Positions 14,559-19,268 of a stretch of DNA of 19,268 bases are shown piece by piece (the stretch's first letter is position 1; every line of letters starts with the position of its first letter). A program made the translations under genes and the position numbers. Under the pieces are notes generated by a model, which searched no databases, had not been told where the DNA came from, and worked only from the letters and a program-made list of their open reading frames with translations. This DNA is from JBGPYM01 sp041493205 (GTDB taxonomy: Bacteria; Bacteroidota; Ignavibacteria; UBA10030; UBA6906): NCBI GenBank assembly GCA_041493205.1, contig JBGPYM010000027.1, positions 1-19,268 on the forward strand, in the 5' to 3' direction.

Positions 14559-15970
14559 CCGGTCGGATTTCACTCTTGATGGTCCTTGGCATGTCGCTGT
14601 TGATGATCGCACTCAACAGCGGCCGGAACACGAACGATGCCGTTGAGAATTTCGTGACCTACGAGAACAAATCGAATGCGTATGCCATCGCCCGGAGCGG
14701 CGCCAATATGGTCGCGACGGCGCTCTACTTTCAAAATACCGCGGCTACCATCGGCAGTTTCGACGCGAGTTCCTGGGCAGGTTTCAAGCACGATGTCGGC
14801 TTTGGCGGAGGAACACTGAACGTGACCGTGACACCGGAGGGGGCCCGCCTGCGCGTGGTGTCGCAGGGTACCTATCCCGCCACGGGATCCCCCCGACAGA
14901 CGGTGTCGTTCATTTCCTATCTCTCGCCGGGCTTCTTCGACCAGTTCGTCGTCCTCACGGACAACGACCCCGGAAACATTCCCTGGACCACGTACGACAC
15001 GGCCAACGGAAATCTGCACAGCAACAACACGCTGCTGATCGATCATTACGGTGGCAATCTTGTGATGCCCGTCTTCACAGGGACGGTCACCACCACCCTG
15101 CCCGTGACGATTACACCGGGAACGTTCCCGGTGTTCACGCACGGTATTCCCCGGAGCGGTATCACCATTCAGTTCCCGGCCGCCCTGCCGCAACCCTCCG
15201 ATCCCGTCTTCGCACCGGGCGGGCCCGGACCGGACTGGGATCAGAAATACGCCATCAACAACGGCGAGAATCTTGATTCTCACCAGCAGCTGCACCTGCA
15301 GTTCTTCATCGATGGCGGCGGCGATCAGAAAATCAGGTACTTCACGGACGTCCGGCTTACCAACCGGGGATCGGGTTCCCAGAGCTCGAACAACACCGGC
15401 TACTACGGTGATTTCCGGGTCACCGATCCCGTTGTTGACCCTCCTTCAAGCGGGGTGATTCCGACCCGCGGCGTGGACGTGTTTGTGGAGGGGACGGTCA
15501 AGGGAAAAGTATCGATCATCAGCGACACGGCTGCCGCCGCCGGGGGAAATATCTTCATCACGAACGACCTGGTCTGTCAAACAAATCCCCGGTACTATCC
15601 GGGATCCACCGATCTCATCGGGCTCCTGGCGAACAAAAACATCGTTATCGGAAACACCGACGTCAATGTGGCAAACAGCGGGAGCAACGTGTTCACGATT
15701 CAGGCTTCGATCTTTGCGCTGAAGGGGGGAGTCACCGGGGCCGACAATCAGAATCGCAGACGCCAGCGGCTGGAAATCTATGGCAGCATCACGCAGGGTG
15801 TCAGGAAGGGTGTCGGCTCCGGTGGGAATGCTATCGGCGCCGGCAACGGGGGATTTATGAAAGGGTATCGATACGACGCACGCCTTCTGAATCAGCACGC
15901 CCTCGAAATGCCGGGTGCGCCGCTGATGACGCTCGATTCCTACCTGATAAAGTCGGGTCTGGGCAGCTGA
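14555..15970 (+). CDS. PilX/DUF4900-like protein, third of cassette
   Basis: The 471-residue protein has one N-terminal membrane helix (about 5-22) and an alpha1-type stretch (ENKSNAYAIARSGANMVATALY) as in PilX minor pilins. A long beta-rich exported domain follows. The C-terminal 70 residues (EIYGSITQGVRKGVG, then GFMKGYRYDARL) match what I recall of DUF4900-type proteins. The start is a GTG that overlaps the previous stop, preceded by a G-rich stretch. Its stop is one base from the stop of the convergent glycoside hydrolase-like gene. The likely role is as a minor or accessory subunit of a type IV pilus or pseudopilus, but no pilus motor genes are in the window. Confidence 0.75.
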   Translation: MTGRISLLMVLGMSLLMIALNSGRNTNDAVENFVTYENKSNAYAIARSGANMVATALYFQNTAATIGSFDASSWAGFKHDVGFGGGTLNVTVTPEGARLRVVSQGTYPATGSPRQTVSFISYLSPGFFDQFVVLTDNDPGNIPWTTYDTANGNLHSNNTLLIDHYGGNLVMPVFTGTVTTTLPVTITPGTFPVFTHGIPRSGITIQFPAALPQPSDPVFAPGGPGPDWDQKYAINNGENLDSHQQLHLQFFIDGGGDQKIRYFTDVRLTNRGSGSQSSNNTGYYGDFRVTDPVVDPPSSGVIPTRGVDVFVEGTVKGKVSIISDTAAAAGGNIFITNDLVCQTNPRYYPGSTDLIGLLANKNIVIGNTDVNVANSGSNVFTIQASIFALKGGVTGADNQNRRRQRLEIYGSITQGVRKGVGSGGNAIGAGNGGFMKGYRYDARLLNQHALEMPGAPLMTLDSYLIKSGLGS

Positions 15971-15971
15971 T

Positions 15972-17945
15972 CTACCGGAAAACCACAAAGACCGATTCAA
16001 AAGGGTGAAGCTTCAGGGTCACCTGCACGCGGGCATCGCTTGTCCGCTCGCTCTGCAGCGGGCGTTCATCCCCCGCGGAGGGATCGTAGAGCAGCGGCTT
16101 CCCCTCTGCCCGGAACGTCCCGGTCCCCTCATACTCCTTTGAAGAGACGTTCACGAGAAAATATGCCGGGCCGTCGTCCCTCTTCACCAGTGTGCAGAGG
16201 ATGTTGGTCGACGCCGGAGCGAGTGCGCAATGTGCGGGAAGGCGGGACCGCACCAGATAGCCGATGGGCGGCGATCCCGGCGCCGACCCGCCGAGTGCCC
16301 CCGCCGACCGGAGTTTCCTGATCATGGGCGTAATCTGATTGTCCGCCTGCGGGCCCTCCGCTGCATATGCCGGAATCAGCTCGTGCGCAAGCACCCACCC
16401 TCCGCTTTCAACGAACCGGCTCACAATCTCCATCGACGAGAGTCTCAGCGTATCCATCGGAGGAAGAACGATCATCCGGTAGTGACGGTCACCCGCCGCC
16501 AGTGTCGTCCCTTCGATTTTCGCCCCGGCAAGGCTCCGCTCATCCACGATGTCGAAATCGATCTGCTGCTGGAGAAGATTCCGGCATAACGACGTGAACT
16601 TCTCGTCCAGAAATCTCACGTCCGCATTGGGATGCGGCTCGTACATGGAACGGTTGGACGGGGTGTAATGCGACCGGAGGGAGTTGATGGGATAGAGCAC
16701 CGCGACGCGCGCATCAATCGTGCCGCCGGTGAAGATCCAGTTCAGACGGGACGCAAACTCCGTGTACTTCCGGTACTCGGTTGCGGCAATCTCCATCGGC
16801 TTGAGCTCATGCTCCGGAGCGAAGGAGAGCGGATAGTACGAGCAAAGGTCAGTGACGCCGCACGAGTACAGAATGCCCGCCGTGCACTTCATCTGCTCGG
16901 TGGTCGCCGGCTTCTTGTCCATCATCCCGAAGAAATCGCTGATCTCGCACATCAGCCGGCGCTTTCCCTGCAGGCGGGTCGCCGAGCCGGCGATCTTCGG
17001 GACCATGAAGTAGTCCTTCGCCATGATCTTCTCCGGGTCCGAGAGTATCATGTCGATGCCGGGAATGTCGAACTTCCGGTAACAGGTGAACGGGTCCCCG
17101 TCGAAATCCGTCTGCCACACCATCGTCTCCTCGCCCAACAGGTGGCCGCTCGAAGCGACGTGGTGCGTGTGGCACCACTCCTGCAATCCCCCGAAGTACG
17201 TCTCCGCGCAGAGGTCGGCGATTACATCGTAAAAGTCGCAACGGATCTTTCTGTCCTCAGGGCCCACATCGACGAACAGGCTCTCGCGATGAGGGAGAAG
17301 GTCATACCCCTTTCTCCTTCGGAATTCCTCCGGCACCCGCGCATGCCACGGAAGAGTCCTCGGATAGTCGCGGTCTTTCGGAATATACGCGCAGATGAGC
17401 GCCGGTTCATCAGTGAAGAAGGCCTCGACATATTTTCCGATGGGCTCGAGAACGCGCGCGTAGTGGTCGTGCGTCACCGCCAGGAAGGTCGCGACCGCTA
17501 CCGGGTCAAGAATATTTGGGATGTGGCGTTTCTTGTAAAAATTCTCGGTGGCGTGCGTTGCTTCGTAGAGCGTAATCACGTCATAACGGACCCCGCCGGC
17601 GGCATCCACCACGCGGATGAGTCCCTGTGCTTCGACGGACGGCTCCCGTTCCAGGACCATCCCGCCCGCCGCACCGCTCGGGTATCCCTCCTCGTCGTAG
17701 ATCCAGACCCGGAGCCCTTCGTCGTGCGCGATCCTGACCCCCCGCTGCAGTATGTCCCACGACGTCTCGTCGCGCAGGTAGTTCTGAATCCTGACGTTGG
17801 TCACGAGTCCGCCAAGGCCGGTCTTCACCAGGCCGCGGACTCTCTCCCGGATCAGTTCATCGGTCGCCCCCACCCACTCTTCGAACGCGGGAATGATCTG
17901 AAGGGGACGGCAGGAATTTGGAATCTTCTCGGGCAGCGGTTGCAC
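15972..17945 (-). CDS. GH106-related glycoside hydrolase-like protein
   Basis: The 657-residue protein resembles the (beta/alpha)8 part of the alpha-L-rhamnosidase (GH106) group. YDEEGYPSG (83-91), FFTDEP (176-181) and GHLLGEE (267-273) are acidic barrel-end motifs of that kind. A flavodoxin-like or beta-galactosidase-trimerisation-like stretch follows (VAVLYPINSLRSHY; YRMIVLPPMDTLRLS), and the end is a small beta domain (FLVNVSSKEYEG, LHPFESVFVVF). It is much shorter than typical GH106 enzymes, which exceed about 1000 residues, and has no signal peptide, so it is probably cytoplasmic. The GTG start at 17945 is supported by AGGAG about 9 bases upstream. The substrate is unknown and catalytic residues cannot be assigned with certainty. 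The TonB receptor gene lies upstream on the same strand. Confidence 0.75.
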   Translation of the reverse strand: MQPLPEKIPNSCRPLQIIPAFEEWVGATDELIRERVRGLVKTGLGGLVTNVRIQNYLRDETSWDILQRGVRIAHDEGLRVWIYDEEGYPSGAAGGMVLEREPSVEAQGLIRVVDAAGGVRYDVITLYEATHATENFYKKRHIPNILDPVAVATFLAVTHDHYARVLEPIGKYVEAFFTDEPALICAYIPKDRDYPRTLPWHARVPEEFRRRKGYDLLPHRESLFVDVGPEDRKIRCDFYDVIADLCAETYFGGLQEWCHTHHVASSGHLLGEETMVWQTDFDGDPFTCYRKFDIPGIDMILSDPEKIMAKDYFMVPKIAGSATRLQGKRRLMCEISDFFGMMDKKPATTEQMKCTAGILYSCGVTDLCSYYPLSFAPEHELKPMEIAATEYRKYTEFASRLNWIFTGGTIDARVAVLYPINSLRSHYTPSNRSMYEPHPNADVRFLDEKFTSLCRNLLQQQIDFDIVDERSLAGAKIEGTTLAAGDRHYRMIVLPPMDTLRLSSMEIVSRFVESGGWVLAHELIPAYAAEGPQADNQITPMIRKLRSAGALGGSAPGSPPIGYLVRSRLPAHCALAPASTNILCTLVKRDDGPAYFLVNVSSKEYEGTGTFRAEGKPLLYDPSAGDERPLQSERTSDARVQVTLKLHPFESVFVVFR

Positions 17946-18013
17946 GGCGGAGGTCTCCTGAAGGTGCCGGCAAGATACCCAACGCCGCCTGCAGAATCAA
18001 TTGCCTCTAGTGG

Positions 18014-18032
18014 CACGGGCGTCTTGCCCGTG
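18014..18032. repeat. Dispersed intergenic hairpin repeat, copy 2
   Basis: CACGGGC and GCCCGTG form a 7-bp stem around a GTCTT loop, preceded by CTAGTGG. The core TAGTGGCACGGGCGTC is identical to copy 1 at 662-681, more than 17 kb away. It lies between the TonB receptor stop and the glycoside hydrolase-like start, both read leftward. Confidence 0.75.
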
Positions 18033-18058
18033 TCTCTTCCAGTCTGATTCCCTTAGTA

Positions 18059-18080
18059 GCACCGGCGTCCCTGCCGGTGC
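18059..18080. repeat. Dispersed intergenic hairpin repeat, copy 3 (compensated variant)
   Basis: GCACCGGC and GCCGGTGC form an 8-bp stem around a 6-base loop, preceded by TTAGTA. Compared with copies 1 and 2, the stem has CCGG where they have CGGG, and the opposite arm has changed to match, so pairing is kept. It begins 10 bases after the TonB receptor stop (in that gene's direction) and may end that transcript. Confidence 0.7.
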
Positions 18081-18089
18081 CTTTTGCAA

Positions 18090-19268
18090 TCAGTATGTGA
18101 ATTGCAGCCGGGCCGCAAAAGTCCTTGGCAGCCCAAAGTGCGTCCCCCCAAACGTCGATTCGAACTTATACAGATACAGTGTGTCAAAGATATTAAGAAC
18201 CGTCACGCTCAGCTGCAGCGGCACGTGCATCGCCTGCGAGAAATCACAGCCGGCCGTTGCATCAAACACGGCGTGCGGCGCAACCGATCTGTCAGGTGAT
18301 CCCGCGGTTTCCGGGGCGAGCTCGAGCAGGCCGATCACCTGATCTGTGTAACCCCGCCGCCGCAATTCTGCGCGCGATTGCGACTCATCGAGAGCCTGCC
18401 CCTGCGGCCCGGTGAGGTCGAAGGGAAATCCCGAGTCGAACCGGCCGCCTGCCGTGGCGAATATCCCGGCCGGGAATTGGTACGTGAGGCCGAATGACGC
18501 CGTGAATAACTGGTTGTGCTCGGTCGGAAAGCTGTCTTCTCCCTTGAACGGATCGGAGTATGCTTCGCCTTCCTCACCCAGGACAAGCCCGGCCGCAAAG
18601 GGCGTCGACCCGTCGTCGGGCACAAGCCCGCGCGACACGCTCGTGCTGAAGGAGAGGAATCCGGAGAATCCCTTCCATGCACGGAGCCTTACCCGCAGCT
18701 CGGCACCCGCAACGATTCCCTGTTTCAGATTCACGGGAAAAATGACGCCGGTATTCCCGAGTTCCACCTTCACGATGAAGTCGTCGATGAACTTTGTGTA
18801 GCCGGACAGGTCGAAGTCCAGGGAGGGGTTGCATTGATAGGCGGCGCCCAGCTCGAACACGTGGGCCTTCTCGCTCCGTACGTTCGTTGGCACGGTCCCC
18901 TGCTCCGGCCCCACAAGCGTACGGGCCTCTGCAGAACTCGAAACAAGATAGTTTTCCAAGGGTGCCTGCATGACGATCCGGTTATACGAAGCGCGCAGAA
19001 CCAGATCGTCAGTGAGCGCATAGGAGGCGCCGACTCGCGGCGATACCGCAGATTCGGTCTCGATAAGCTTGAACGAATCGAATCGTATCCCCGCGCTGAA
19101 TGTCCACGCTCCCCACCGGAGTTCATCCTGAATGAATCCGGAGAACCGGTTCCCCGTCTTCGATTGGTCGACCTGAAACGGTTTCCCCCCTTGCGTGAGA
19201 TCGTAGGGGAGGTAGCGGTCGTCACCCCCCACGGTGTCGGGGTTGGAAATCGCCGGGTTCGTAATGGC
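18090..19268 (-). CDS. TonB-dependent outer-membrane receptor, C-terminal part (cut by window edge)
   Basis: The open frame reaches the right end of the window, so only the last 392 residues are seen. They form part of the 22-stranded beta-barrel, with repeated amphipathic strands such as FSGFIQDELRWGAWTFSAGIRFDSF, SPRVGASYALTDDLVLRASYNR and FELGAAYQCNPSLDFDLSGYTKFIDDFI. The protein ends in a strand with a terminal Tyr (FAARLQFTY), as expected for BAM-inserted barrels. VTVLNIFDTLYLYKFE near the end is the usual last-but-one strand of this family. The plug domain, TonB box and any carboxypeptidase-like N-terminal domain are outside the window. The substrate cannot be deduced. The glycoside hydrolase-like gene downstream raises a carbohydrate-related use, but no SusD-like gene is seen. 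Confidence 0.93.
   Translation of the reverse strand, partial: AITNPAISNPDTVGGDDRYLPYDLTQGGKPFQVDQSKTGNRFSGFIQDELRWGAWTFSAGIRFDSFKLIETESAVSPRVGASYALTDDLVLRASYNRIVMQAPLENYLVSSSAEARTLVGPEQGTVPTNVRSEKAHVFELGAAYQCNPSLDFDLSGYTKFIDDFIVKVELGNTGVIFPVNLKQGIVAGAELRVRLRAWKGFSGFLSFSTSVSRGLVPDDGSTPFAAGLVLGEEGEAYSDPFKGEDSFPTEHNQLFTASFGLTYQFPAGIFATAGGRFDSGFPFDLTGPQGQALDESQSRAELRRRGYTDQVIGLLELAPETAGSPDRSVAPHAVFDATAGCDFSQAMHVPLQLSVTVLNIFDTLYLYKFESTFGGTHFGLPRTFAARLQFTY

Noticed and set aside
16632..18047. Long plus-strand open frame of 471 codons
   Set aside because: It is antisense to the glycoside hydrolase-like gene, has an Arg/His/Val-rich composition typical of GC-rich shadow frames, and shows no motif. 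The minus-strand frame has clear family motifs.
18007..18081. Two adjacent hairpins as a CRISPR-like array
   Set aside because: There are only two units, the repeats are imperfect, and no spacer of regular length or cas gene is present.

Overview
The window is a gene-dense stretch of about 19.3 kb, GC-rich by eye. It probably comes from a bacterium of the Bacteroidota/Ignavibacteriota side of the FCB group. The main reason is a C-terminal type IX secretion (T9SS, Por) sorting domain with the NYPNPFNPST signature on one exported protein. A TonB-dependent receptor and a PilX/DUF4900-like cassette fit the same placement. The phylum is inferred from protein style only. No rRNA, tRNA, CRISPR array, transposase or phage gene was seen.

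Layout, left to right. (1) Bases 1-603 (-) hold the N-terminal half of a Ser/Thr protein kinase cut by the window edge. (2) Bases 709-3695 (-) hold a proton-translocating NAD(P) transhydrogenase as two overlapping genes. The NAD-binding alpha1 subunit is separate, and the alpha2 membrane piece is fused to the beta subunit. A promoter with a perfect -35 lies upstream. (3) Bases 3885-6396 (+) hold an ECF sigma factor, a zinc-finger anti-sigma factor and a CHASE2-like membrane protein with no cytoplasmic output domain. The run ends at a 15-bp hairpin. (4) Bases 6472-11676 form a hydrogen-metabolism island. A MarR-type regulator and a split-Soret-like dihaem cytochrome with a T9SS tail run leftward. 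A Tat-exported [NiFe]-hydrogenase small subunit, its large subunit, its maturation protease and a small unknown protein run rightward. A 13-bp palindrome fills the -10/-35 spacer of the hydrogenase promoter. (5) Bases 11679-13024 (-) hold an ACR3-type arsenite efflux permease followed by the decayed remains of a TlpA/thioredoxin-like gene. (6) Bases 13345-15970 (+) hold a three-gene pilin-like (PilX/DUF4900-style) cassette. (7) Bases 15972-17945 (-) encode a GH106-related glycoside hydrolase-like protein without a signal peptide. (8) Bases 18090-19268 (-) hold the C-terminal part of a TonB-dependent receptor, open at the right edge.

How the parts may work together. The hydrogenase has no membrane anchor helix and no cytochrome b gene beside it. 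The neighbouring exported dihaem cytochrome is therefore a candidate electron partner, and the MarR protein is the obvious candidate regulator. The sigma/anti-sigma/CHASE2-like trio looks like a trans-envelope signalling unit in which the sensor protein lacks its usual enzyme. Three copies of a short intergenic hairpin share the core TAGTGGCACGGGCGTC or a variant. They lie downstream of the transhydrogenase genes and of the TonB receptor, and one copy carries a compensatory stem change.
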